Positions 21,526 to 31,072 of a stretch of 64,000 bases of DNA are shown in pieces (the first letter of the stretch is position 1; every line of letters starts with the position of its first letter). The DNA is taken from NCBI GenBank assembly GCA_027493675.1, contig JAOSKI010000041.1:66246-130245 (forward strand), given 5' to 3'. A program made the position numbers and the translations under genes. The notes under the pieces are model-generated. The model had not been told where the DNA came from, ran no database searches, and saw only the letters and a program-made list of their open reading frames with translations. The DNA comes from Microthrixaceae bacterium (GTDB lineage Bacteria > Actinomycetota > Acidimicrobiia > Acidimicrobiales > Microtrichaceae).

Positions 21526-21570
21526 CCTGCTTGGACCATGGGCAGCGCCGCCGGCCGTGGTCCAAGCAGG
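21526..21570. repeat. Perfect 13-bp inverted repeat with 19-base loop
   Basis: CCTGCTTGGACCA at 21526-21538 is matched by TGGTCCAAGCAGG at 21558-21570. It lies four bases beyond the stop of the NorD-like gene and upstream of the LuxR gene, both leftward. It could be a terminator for the NorD operon, although no T-run follows in that direction, or an operator for the regulator. Confidence 0.75.
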
Positions 21571-21573
21571 TTC

Positions 21574-23650
21574 TCACCTAGCGGTCAGGTGCCGGTAGAG
21601 GCCCGGCAGCCGTCGGGGTAGCGACCCCACATCCGCCACGACCACGTAGCCGAGGTCGCCGCACATCTGGGACAGGTAGTCGTTGCCTGCCACGTCGACG
21701 GTGATGAGGAACGGCTCGATGCTGTGACGCCTGGCCTCTACGAGCGCACGTCGGGTGTCGTGGAGCGGATACTCCACACAACCGCGCTCGGGTCCGTAGT
21801 CCTCGTCCTCCGGTCGTCCGTCGGAGATCAACATCAGCAACTTCACCTTCGCCGGATGGGTGTGCAGCGTCGCCACTGTGTGGCGTATGGCAGGACCCAT
21901 CCGGGTGGCTGAGAGCGGCTCCATCCCGGCCACCCGCCGGCGAACAGGGTCGTCGAGGGTCTCGTCCAGCGCCTTGATCACGTGCACCTCGACGTCCTGG
22001 TGACCCTGGCCTGAGAACCCGTAGACGCCGTAGGTGTCGCCGGTGGCCTCCAGCGCCTCGACCATCAGCACCGTGGCATCCCTCATCACGTCGATCACGC
22101 GCACGGCCTCATGTCCGACGGACTCGCGGGTGGATGCCGACTGGTCGATGAGCAGAGCCACGGCCACGTCACGCACGACCTTGTCACGACGTGTGTAGAA
22201 GCGGGCGAGCGGTCCGGACCCGGCGAGCTTGTCTATCCGGAAGGAGATCGCCTCGTCGAGGTCGATGTCGGATCCGTCGTCGATGCGGTTGATCCGGCGG
22301 AACGCCTCGGGGCGGAGCTGCTCGAAGTGTGCTCTGGTGCGCGCCACCAGCAGGCGGTGCTCCAGCAGTGCCTGGCGATAGCGCCCGAGGTCACCTTCTG
22401 GCGCCGGTCGTTCACCGACGCGACAGTGCCGGCTCAGGTAGTCCTGGGCCCGGAAGTCCCATTCGTCGTAGCGGAACCAGGAGACGTCGGCTTCGGCTTG
22501 CGTGTCGGCGTCGGCCTCGGCTCCGGCTCCGGCGTCGGCATCGTGTGCCTCGGTCGGGGCGTGCTCGGTCGCCCGGCGTTCGGCCACCTCGTGGCCCATG
22601 TTGTCGAGGAGCGACTCCAGATCGGCCTCGTCGATCGGCCGGCCGGCCATTCCGAGCTCCACGTTGTCGCGCATCAGGCCCGACAACTCCTCTGTGTGAG
22701 GCCCGGGTGGTCAGGGTTCGCACCGTCGAGCAGGTCCATCGTCTGGACGGTCTCGGGCTTGCAGGCGCCGTGATGGTCCGGCTGCGAAGGTGCGTCGAAC
22801 GGGGTTCCGGCGCCGCCGCCCTGCCTTCCGGCGCCGCCCGCTTGCGCCTCGGTCCCGGGCGGTGTGTTCGCCACCTGGATCGCCAGGTCGTAGAGAGCGG
22901 CCGCAGCCGCCGCAGAGTCCTGCACGGTGGCGTCACGGCGCCGCACCACGTCGATGAGCTCGAGTGCGCCGGCGGGCAGAGGAACGGGGCATCGCCCGGG
23001 GAAGCCCAGCGACGCCATCACGAGCGACTCAGCGAAGAGCTGCCGTGGGGTGAAGTCGGGGCGAGGCGCCCGGGCGTCGGCGGCAACTTCGCGGAGCCGC
23101 AGCAGCCACGGCTTGATGCCCGGATACTCCCGGGCGACCACCGCGCCGATGCGGGTGCCTTCGACCAGGGCGAACAGCCAGTGGATGAGACGCCGGTCCT
23201 CGAAGCACTCGTAGAACACGCGCATCGGGGGAGTCGATCGCACACGGCGGTGTCGGTCGGCGTGGTTGCCGCCCGGAGGTATCGTCCGTCACGTCCGCAC
23301 ACGTACTCGAAGGACCCGTGTGTGAGGCGGGTGGCCTGAAGGGTGGTGTGCACCTTGAACGCCGCGAAGTTGGCCTCGTGGTCCTCGAAGGTGTCGATCG
23401 ACTCGGGCAGGTAGACCGAGGTGCCGTCGGTGGTCGCGCGACCGGTGGCGGACCACCCGATGCCTCGCCCCACCAGCTCCTGCACCGGTTGCACGACCAG
23501 CTCCCGGCCGGTGAGGGCATGCGCGTACAGGCGCAGCACAGGTGCCGCGTCGGCCAGGTCGACCCGGCCGGCGAGCTCGCTGAGCATCTCGCGCGTGGGC
23601 CGCTTCGAGGCGGAACCAGCTACGGGCGCGATCCGGGCCCCGGGGATCAT
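21574..23650 (-). CDS. NorD/CbbO-type VWA-domain protein, frameshifted
   Basis: About 690 residues. The N-terminal half carries a NorD/CbbO-like region (VLRLYAHALTGRELVV, LVGRGIGWSATGRATTDGTS, YLPESIDTFEDHEANFAAFK), continued in another frame as MRVFYECFEDRRLIHWLFAL. The C-terminal 200 residues are a von Willebrand A domain with the metal site DQSAS (in VALLIDQSASTRES) and LLMLISDGRPEDEDYG. Between them is a low-complexity Ala/Asp/Glu linker. With NorQ/CbbQ ATPases such proteins remodel or metallate a client enzyme. Frame changes are near 23240 and 22680. The ATG overlaps the stop of the upstream gene (ATGA), so the three genes are coupled. Confidence 0.82.
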
Positions 23651-24429
23651 CGAGCAGCTCCCATCCGGCCCGGCGCCAGCGACGCGGCCCTGACCCCGAC
23701 CCCGACCCCGACCCCGAGGCGGTCGAACACCTGCGGGGCGCCCCGGATCATCTCCAGGGCGAGCCCGGAGTTCACCGGGTCGAGCGCGAGGGCTTCGTCG
23801 ATCAGGCTCCTGTGGAGCTGCTCCGGCAGCCCGGAGAGCGCACACGCGGCGTCGTGGAACGAAGAGACGGTTCCGCCACCTTCGACACGCACTGCACGAC
23901 GTGCGAGCTCCAACAGCGGCGCATGGATGTCCTCACCCAACGGCGCGAGCACCGCCGGGGTGTGCTCGATGCAGCGATCCACCTCCACCCTCGATCGCCC
24001 GGCGACCACCGTCAGCAGATCCAGGAACGGGCGCCGTGACGCGCGCGGAATGGAGCCGAGGGGAGGTGCCGGCTTCACGCAGCGCCGCAGAAGCCGACTC
24101 GGCGGTGTTCTCGGTGAGCAGCCCAAGCATCTCCACGAGTGCCTCGAGCCCGTCCAGGTCGATCATCCCGAGCAATGCCGGTCCCGCTTCGAAGAACCTG
24201 ATGCCCACCACGAGGTCGGCCCAGCCACCCGCAGCGAGACGCTCCCCCATGCGAGCCCATCGGCGCAGGCCGTCGGTGCCGATGCGGTGCTCGACGGATG
24301 CGGCACCGGCGGTGAACGCCGCCGCGAGCTCGGGGACCTGTCGGCGAGTCGGTCGGCGAGTGCCCGGCGGTGCCCGAGGGGATCAGGCTCCACCGGGGCC
24401 ACCTCGGGATGGGACCGTCGCGTCGCCAC
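23647..24429 (-). CDS. Uncharacterised helical protein between NorQ- and NorD-like genes, frameshifted
   Basis: About 260 residues, not recognised with certainty. It is rich in predicted helices of HEAT-like character: [66 protein letters not shown] and [20 protein letters not shown]. It ends with the simple peptide repeat GVGVGVGV before a short tail. The GTG start at 24429 lies 4 bases after the NorQ stop, and its stop overlaps the NorD start. Frame changes occur near 24345 and 24065. An adaptor role for the MoxR/VWA pair is an inference from position. Confidence 0.6.
23692..23717. repeat. Hexanucleotide tandem repeat inside the middle gene
   Basis: GACCCC is repeated four times head to tail (23692-23715) and followed by GA. 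On the coding (minus) strand it encodes alternating Val-Gly. The unit is a multiple of three, so copy-number change would alter length without shifting frame. Confidence 0.8.
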
Positions 24430-24433
24430 CGGA

Positions 24434-25437
24434 TCACTCCGTGAAGACCGCGGAGACGACCTCTTGGATCGATCGCTGAACCTCGGCGTCGTCGGTGAGC
24501 GCCCACACCACCGCGGATCCACACGCCCGGCGCGGAGGGACGCCGCCGCACGATCAACTTGGCGGCGTACACGAGCAGCCGGGTCGACACACCCTCCTCC
24601 AGGCCGTGCTCGCGTAGGTTGCGAACCTTCTCACCGAGCTTCGCGAGCCCGTCGGCGATAGCGGTGTCACAGCCGGACTCGGTCGCGATGATCTCCGCCT
24701 CCTGGTCACGGGCGGGATAGTCGAACTCGATGGCGATGAAGCGCTGGCGGGTGGAGTGCTTCAGGTCCTTGAGCGCCGACTGGTATCCGGGGTTGAACGA
24801 CAACACGAGCAGGAAGCCGTCGGCCGCCTCGAGAAGCTCGCCCCTCTTCTCCACCGGCAGCAACCGGCGGTGGTCCGCGAGTGGATGTACGAGCACAGTG
24901 GTGTCCTTGCGCGCCTCGACCACCTCGTCGAGGTAGCAGATCGCGCCGAACTTCACCGCCCGCGTGATCGGTCCGTCGATCCAGCGGGTCTCGTTGTCCT
25001 CCAGCAGGTATCTGCCCACCAGGTCCGAAGCCGTGAGGTCCTCGTGGCACGCGGACGGTGATCAGCGGCACGCCTTCGGTCTCGCGGTCGCCGAGGTGGC
25101 GGTGCATCTCCCACGACATGTACTCCACGAAGCGGGTCTTGCCGCAGCCCGTCGGGCCCTTGAGGATCACCGGGATCCGCTCCTCGTAGGCGGCTTCGAA
25201 CAGCTCCACCTCATCTGCGACCGGCAGGTAGTAGGGCTCCTTCGTGATGCGGAACTCCTCGATCGGAAGTCGCCGGAACCCGGCGGTCGCCGGGGTCCCC
25301 GGTGAGCCCTGGTGTGTCGTCGCGGGTCTCCACTCTCGCCGCTCCAGTCCCTCGGTTGCCGGTGTGGCGGTCCCGTCGCCGTGGCGGTCCGTGATGTTGC
25401 CCGGTGGTGACACGACATCCGTGCCGACGATGTGCAA
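24434..25437 (-). CDS. NorQ/CbbQ-type MoxR AAA+ ATPase, frameshifted
   Basis: About 335 residues. Walker A is [10 protein letters not shown], preceded by EERIPVILK; Walker B is [15 protein letters not shown]; a sensor region follows at [25 protein letters not shown]. The C-terminus [12 protein letters not shown] is typical of the NorQ/CbbQ/GvpN branch of MoxR ATPases. The first 75 residues are a low-complexity extension before [19 protein letters not shown]. Frame changes lie near 25050 (between TVRVPR and [15 protein letters not shown]) and near 24525 (before [15 protein letters not shown]). It is the first gene of a leftward triad, divergent from the molybdoenzyme operon by 129 bp. Confidence 0.88.
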
Positions 25438-25566
25438 CCCCGGTACCGGTCCCTGGCATCAACCCTTGGCAGGCGACCTTGCCCCCGATATGTTGGGAAG
25501 TGTAGCGAGGATATCGTGGGTTTACCGGCACGAATCCCCGCTCGGAGAACACCTAGGGGGATCCAC
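25438..25566. promoter_or_regulatory. Divergent promoter region, MoxR triad versus molybdoenzyme operon
   Basis: This 129-bp AT-richer gap contains TTGGC-N10-GCC at 25466-25483, followed by GATATGTTGGGAAGTGTAG. The same arrangement, with a better-formed palindrome, occurs at 34291-34308 upstream of the second molybdoenzyme. GATATG and GATATC steps could be -10 elements. GGGGG lies 6 bases before the ATG at 25567. Confidence 0.45.
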
Positions 25567-25746
25567 ATGTTTGCTCCGTCGTTGAACCTCGACCTCGAGA
25601 AGCTGGGTGGCTCGGGCGCCAAGAAGAAGAAGCGCGTCTCCGCCGGGTCCGGGGATCCGGGCGATGTGGGTGCGGCCGACGTCGACCCGTCGGAGGTCGA
25701 TACGGCCGGCGTCGACGTGTCCGGCGTCGACGCATCCGACGCCTGA
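25567..25746 (+). CDS. Short acidic protein leading the molybdoenzyme operon
   Basis: A 59-residue ORF: MFAPSLNLDLEKLGG, then a basic patch KKKKR, then a very acidic tail of Asp/Val/Gly/Ser repeats (VDPSEVDTAGVDVSGVDASD). I do not recognise a family. It has no signal or membrane segment. GGGGG lies just upstream of the ATG and the stop is 22 bp before the alpha-subunit start, so it is probably translated as the first cistron. A leader peptide or small chaperone-like subunit is conceivable; neither can be shown. A similarly placed, unrelated short ORF precedes the second alpha subunit. Confidence 0.55.
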   Translation: MFAPSLNLDLEKLGGSGAKKKKRVSAGSGDPGDVGAADVDPSEVDTAGVDVSGVDASDA

Positions 25747-25767
25747 TCGCAGAGCGGAGCCGAACCC

Positions 25768-28643
25768 ATGGCTGACGCCTCTGTGCGCCCGCGGACCGGT
25801 CTGCGGCGACTCGCCCCGGTCGATGCAGGGACCCGCCTCCACGAGGTGATGTCCCGGCCCTACGAGTACCGGGAGTGGGAGGACGTCTACCGCGAGCAGT
25901 GGACCTGGGACGACGTGGTGCACGTCTCGCACCTTCGCACCAACTGCATCTCGACCTGCTCGCTCGACGCGTTCGTGAAGGACGGCATCGTGTGGCGTGA
26001 GGAGCAGAACGCGACCTTCCCACAGCAGTTCGAGGGGTGCCCGACTTCAACCCACGCGGGTGCGCGTCGGGTTGCGCGTACAGCGTGCAGATGTACGACC
26101 CCACGCGCATCCGCTACCCGATGAAGCGGGTCGGTGAGCGCGGTGGCGGCCAGTGGGAGCGCCTGAGCTGGGACCAGGCGCTCGAGGAGATCGCCGAGAA
26201 GCTGTTGGACGTGCTCGTCGAGGACGGCCCCGAGAGCGTCGTGCACGACCAGGGCACGACCAACATCGACAACGGCCTGGGCTCCACCATGGAGATGCAC
26301 TTCTTCGGCAACGGCATCCACTCGACCAGCATCGACTCGTGGGCCGGTGTCGGCGATCTACCCAACGGCCTCATCCAGACCTGGGGCACCTACATGAGCG
26401 AGGGGACCGCGGACGACTGGTTCCTGTCTGGACTACATCATCATCTGGATCGCCAACCCCGTGTACACCAGGGTGCCCGACGCCCACTTCCTCACCGAGG
26501 CGCGCTACCGGGGAGCGAAGGTCGTGACGATCGCCCCCGACTTCAGCCCCTCGGCGGTGCACGCCGACCGATGGCTGAACCCGCGCTACGGCACCGACGC
26601 CGCGCTTGCCCTGGCGATGGCGAACGTGATCGTCGAAGAAGGCCTCCACGACGAGGCGTTCATCACCGAGCAGACCGATCTGCCGTTCCTGGTGCGCGAC
26701 GACAACGGGCGGTTCCTGCGCGAGAGCGACATGGAGGCCGACGGCTCCGACGAGGAGTTCTACTACTGGAACCAGGCCACCGACTCGCTGGAGTACGCGT
26801 CGGGGACCTGGGGCTCCGAGGTCATGACGCTGGCCTTGGACGACGACGAGGTGCCGGCGCTGACCGGTTCGCATCAGGTGACGCTGCATGACGGGACACA
26901 GGTGCGCGTGCGGCCTGTGTGGGAGCACTTCGTCGAGCACATCGCGCACTACACCCCCGAGGCGGCCGCGGAGATCTGCGGTGTGCCGGCGCACAACATC
27001 CGTGTGGTGGCACGCGAGTACGCGTCCGCTGGGTCCGCGATGATCCAGAGCGGCTGGGGTGCGTGCAAGCACTACTACTCCGACCTGTTCCAGCGCGCCA
27101 TGGCCTATCTGACCGCGCTGACCGGCAACACGGGTGGCAAGCCCGGCTCCGGCATCAAGGTCTCCACGTGGTGGCCGATGCCGGGGTTCGTGCTGTCGAG
27201 CACCTTCGGTCCCCGCCTCGCGGACGAGCCCCCGCAACCGATGCCGATCGACCGCGCCCAGATGCAGGACGTGTCGAAGATGATGACCGACATGATGGGC
27301 CAGGCGATGCGGGCCACGCCGCTCATCCCGTGGTTGTACGCGCACGACCCGGAGTTCGCCAAGGCGGCGGGCAGGGACGCGTACGCGGACCCGGCCCTGA
27401 CCCGGCCGGTGGCCGACTACATGCAGGACATCTTCGACAACGGCTGGATGCCGATCTACCCGCGCCCGCCGCGCAAGCCCAGGTTCTTCTACTACTCGGG
27501 ACCCAACCCCCTGCGGCGCTGGCCGAACGCGAAGACCATCCGCGACAGCCTGTGGAAGGAGATGGAGACGATCGTCACCACCGACTTCCGGATGTCCACC
27601 TCGGGGATGTGGTCCGACTACATCCTGCCGTCGTGCGGCTACTACGAGAAGCCCGGGATCAAGTACGTGCAGTCCTACATACCCTGGGTCGTGGTGGGTG
27701 ACCGGGCGGTGCCCGAGCTGTACGAGTCGAAGCACGAGTGGGACATCATGTTCCTGCTCGCCCGCAAGTTGCAGGACCTCGCCGTGGCCCGTGGTGTGTC
27801 GAGCTTCACCGATGCCAACGGCACCGAGCACCGCGTCGACAACATCTACGACGAGATGTCCGCCGACGGCCGGTACGGCGAAGGCCCCGAAGGCGAGCGC
27901 AACGCCCTCGACTACATCATGCGGTACTCCCCGATCACCCAGGCGAGCGACCTCGGCGAGCAACCGTGGCAGAAGGCCGTCGACGACGGCATGGTCAAGA
28001 TCGAGGACGTCAAGCCCATCGACCTGGCGGTCGGCCTGTCGACGATGATGGGGGACTTCGACACGACCGCCCCGATGAACCAGTTCGGCTGGTTCATCGA
28101 CCGCAAGGACCCCTGGCCGACGCTCACCGGGCGCCAGCAGTTCTACATCGACCACGAATGGTTCCTCGAGGTCGGCGAACAGCTCGCGGTCCACAAGGAG
28201 CCGTTGCCCGCCGGCGGCCCCTATCCGTTGCGCCTCACCGGCGGCCACAACCGTTGGAGCCAGCATGCGATCTTCCGGGCCAACCCGCAGCTCCTGCGCC
28301 TGCAGCGCGGCGGCCCGGACTGCTTCATCTCGACCGTCGACGCCTCCGCGCGGGCATCAGGGACCACGACCAGGTGCGGATCTTCAACGACATCGGCGAG
28401 TTCGTGCTGCGCGCGAAGGTCTCACCCGCGGTGCAACCGGGCGAGATCATCTGCTACCACGCCTGGGAGAGCTACCAGTTCCCCGACGGCGCCACCCAGA
28501 ACGACGTGGCGGCCAGTCCCCTGAAGCCCAACAACATGATCGGTGGCTACGGCCACCTGCAGTACCGGGGAGCGTTCATGACCATGAACCACGTGCCCAA
28601 AGAGGTGGCGGTCGACATCGAGCGTGTGAGGGAGGAGCGGTGA
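25768..28643 (+). CDS. Type II DMSO-reductase-family molybdopterin oxidoreductase, alpha (catalytic) subunit, frameshifted
   Basis: About 960 residues. An N-terminal [4Fe-4S] site is seen as HLRTNCISTC followed 34 residues later by the Cys of FNPRGC, matching NarG-type spacing. The molybdenum-ligand Asp is expected in ADDWFLSDYIIIW, followed by PDAHFLTEARYRGAKVVTIA, which is shared with NarG, ethylbenzene and dimethylsulfide dehydrogenases. The C-terminal cofactor domain contains LTGGHNRWSQHA. There is no twin-Arg signal, so a cytoplasmic location is expected, unlike most heme-linked type II enzymes. Frame changes are near 26036 (missing G), 26430 and 28350. The stop overlaps the gamma GTG. 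Substrate unknown; nitrate, hydrocarbon, sulfide or oxyanion chemistry are all possible. Confidence 0.87.
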
Positions 28644-29302
28644 GCGCCGTAGCGGAGCAGGTCGTGGTGAACAGCCACACGGTGGACACCTCCAGGGAGG
28701 CGATGCTGGAGGTGGACTCGCCGGGCTGGGATGCAGCGGAGGTCGCGGCGGTGGGCCTGGAGCCGACTGCGCTGGATCGACAGCCCTCTGCATACGTGCG
28801 CCGGGCGTGGCAGGACCGCCGGCGGGGGACTGCGCGACCGTGGAGGTGAGCTCCTCACGGGTGCAGAGCACCTGGCTGTGCGCCTGGTGTGGGATGCGCC
28901 ACGGGCGAGCCGGCGCATCTCCGACATCAACGTGCATCCCGACGCCTGCGTGGTGCTGTTCCCCGTCGACGGGGTGAACCTCGCCCACGACACCATGGGC
29001 AGCGAGGAGCACCCGGTGCAGGCGTGGCACTGGCGTGCAGGCACCGACGAGGCCTTCGTGGTGACCGCTACCGGTGTGGGCACCACCCAACGTCACGCCG
29101 AGCACGCTGTGGAGGTGTCCGCCGCGTGGGACCGGGGGCGGTGGCGGGTCGTGTTCACCCGGGCGCTGCAAGGCGACGGTCCGGTGTTCACTGGCGGCGC
29201 CCGCATGCCGGTGGCCTTCGCCGTCTGGTCGGGGGTGGCCGGTGAGCGCGCAGGGCTCAAGTCGGTGTCGCAGTCGGTCGGGTCTCTGGTCGTGGGGGTT
29301 GA
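28640..29302 (+). CDS. Ethylbenzene-dehydrogenase-like heme-binding gamma subunit, frameshifted
   Basis: About 220 residues. The core LAVRLVWDAPRASRRISDIN, ACVVLFPVDGV, HPVQAWHWRAGTDEAF and ARMPVAFAVWSG follows the beta-sandwich of type II DMSO-reductase gamma subunits, which hold one b heme ligated by Met and Lys. A Met (HDTMGSEEHP) and a late Lys (GLKSVSQS) are present, but assigning them as ligands is tentative. There is no signal peptide, in keeping with the alpha subunit. The GTG is preceded by GGAGGAG and overlaps the alpha stop. The frame changes near 28840 and close to the end, where TGA at 29300 coincides with the beta start. Confidence 0.75.
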
Positions 29303-30406
29303 CGGTGGTCACACAGCAGAAGCCGGCGGGGAGGTCGACGAACGGGTCCGCCGAAGCCGGCGCACCCGGCACCAGCTCGCGATGGTGTTCGATCTCAACA
29401 AGTGGCCTCGGATGCCAGACCTGCACGATCGCGCAAGACGCAGTGGACACGTGGCAACGGCATGGACGCGATGTGGTGGAACATCGTGAACACGATGCCG
29501 GGCAGGGGCACCCCACGTGACGCGTTGAACCTGGGTGGCGGCTACCACGACGGCGAACCGGTGCCCGGGCGGATCCCACCGCGCAGCGAGTGGGGCGAAG
29601 CCTGGGACTTCGACTACGAGGACGCGCTCTACGGTGGCGAGACCAGCGTGTACCTGAGGCCGCGCGAGCACGACGGCGCGCGCCGAGCTGGGGGCCGAAC
29701 TGGGACGAGGACATCGGCGGAGGCGAGTACCCGAACTCGTACTTCTTCTACCTACCGATGATCTGCATGAACTGCTCGAAGCCCGCGTGCCTCGAGGCCT
29801 GTCCCCGTGACTCGATCTACCGCCGCGAGGAGGACGGCGTGATCCTGATCGACGAGGAGCGGTGCCACGGCTACCGGTTCTGCATGGAGGCCTGTCCGTA
29901 CAAGCGCATCTACTTCAACGAGCAGCGGGTCGTCGCCCAGAAGTGCATCTCCTGCTTCCCGCGCCTGGAGAACGGTGTGGCTCCGGCGTGCGTGCGCCAG
30001 TGTCCGGGGAGGGTGCGCCACCTCGGTCACATCGACGACCCCGACAGCAGCATCCACAAGCTGGTGAGGAAGTGGAAGGTCGCACTGCCGCTGCGCCCGG
30101 ACTTCGAGGTGGAGCCCAACGTGTTCTACGTGCCCCCGATGCTGCCGACGGCCTTCGACGAGAACGGCGAGTTCGACGAGGAGGCGTCACGCATGCCGAT
30201 CGAGGAGCTGCGCGATCTGTTCGGACCGGGGGTGGACCAGGCGCTGGCCACCATCGCCTCCGAGCGCGACAAGGTCGCCGCAGGCGGGCACTCGGAGCTG
30301 ATGGACATGCTCATAGCGCACGACTGGAAGCGACCTGCTCGGACCGTACCGCGAGGATCCCGGCACGTTGGATCCGCCCCGGCCGCCCTCGCAGGCGGGC
30401 GCCTGA
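29299..30406 (+). CDS. Type II molybdoenzyme beta subunit, four Fe-S cluster ferredoxin, frameshifted
   Basis: About 365 residues. Repaired, the first cluster motif is LGCQTCTIAC near residue 35. Then come CMNCSKPACLEACPR, CHGYRFCMEACPYKRIYFN and CISCFPRLENGVAPACVRQCP. Tyr replaces a Cys in CHGYRFC, marking the [3Fe-4S] site as in NarH-like beta subunits. It passes electrons between the molybdenum site and the heme. The frame is disturbed near 29360-29435 (an extra G and two missing bases), 29685 and 30330. The end reads GPYREDPGTLDPPRPPSQAG. The start is TTG 29299 or GTG 29305, overlapping the gamma stop. Confidence 0.88.
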
Positions 30407-30448
30407 CGCCCATGGCGGCACTCCTCGGAACCGCATCGGACCACCGCC

Positions 30449-31050
30449 GTGCAGCGGCCTCGCGCTGTGCTGTACGGGCACCTCGTGGAGCTGTTCGTGT
30501 ACCCGGACGACGCGCTGGTCGCATCGGTTCGCAGCGGTGACCTCGCCGCGTCGGTCGACCTCGCCGCCTCGGCGCTTCCTTATGCGCTCACGCCGGGGCC
30601 GTTCGACGCTGCTCCCGACGAAGGCGAACCGGGCCTCGGAACGCACTACATCCGCCTGTTCGACGTGCCGGCCACCGGCACCCCGTGTCCGCTCTACGGA
30701 GGGGCGCTGGGCGGTGACAGGCGCGCGACGATGGAGGACCTGCTGCGCTTCTACCGCCACTTCGGCCTGTCGGTGGTGCACGCACCCGAGCGTGACCTAC
30801 CCGACAGCGTGGCGACGGTGCTCGAGTTCCTGGAGTACCTGGTGCTGCGCGAGGGCGACTGCGCCGAGACCGAGGCCCGGACCTACCGCCGTGCCCAGCG
30901 CGACGTGCTGGAACGGCACCTCACACGTTGGTCGCCTGTGATCCGCGCCCGAGTGGCCGGGCTCGACCCGGCGGATCTGTACGCCGCGGCGACAGCCCTG
31001 CCTCGACGACTTCGCCCGGGGTGAGCTGGCCGCGTTGGCGTCCGCCTGAC
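30449..31050 (+). CDS. TorD/NarJ-type molybdoenzyme assembly chaperone
   Basis: About 200 residues, all-helical. The family marks are LVELFVYPDD at the start, GLGTHYIRLFDVPATGTPCPLYGG (split here by residue numbers 55-80), then MEDLLRFYRHFGLSV and TVLEFLEYLVLREGD. Such chaperones bind the apo-alpha subunit and assist molybdenum-cofactor insertion. It closes the alpha-gamma-beta-chaperone operon. The GTG at 30449 is the first start in the main frame; ATG 30412 would work if one indel lies between. Near 31005 the frame changes so that the natural end reads LDDFARGELAALASA with a stop at 31048. Confidence 0.8.
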
Positions 31051-31072
31051 GCCGCTGGTCGACTGCGCTCAG

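Noticed and set aside
21574..25437. Denitrification (NO reductase) locus
   Set aside because: NorQ- and NorD-like genes are present, but there is no norB or norC, heme-copper subunit or nitrite reductase nearby, so the name says nothing about the client.
26371..28266. 631-codon minus-strand open frame opposite the molybdoenzyme alpha subunit
   Set aside because: An antisense shadow of a strongly supported gene; no recognisable domain.
25768..31050. Assignment as respiratory nitrate reductase NarGHJI
   Set aside because: The Fe-S spacing is NarG-like, but there is no narI and a gamma subunit of the ethylbenzene-dehydrogenase type is present instead.
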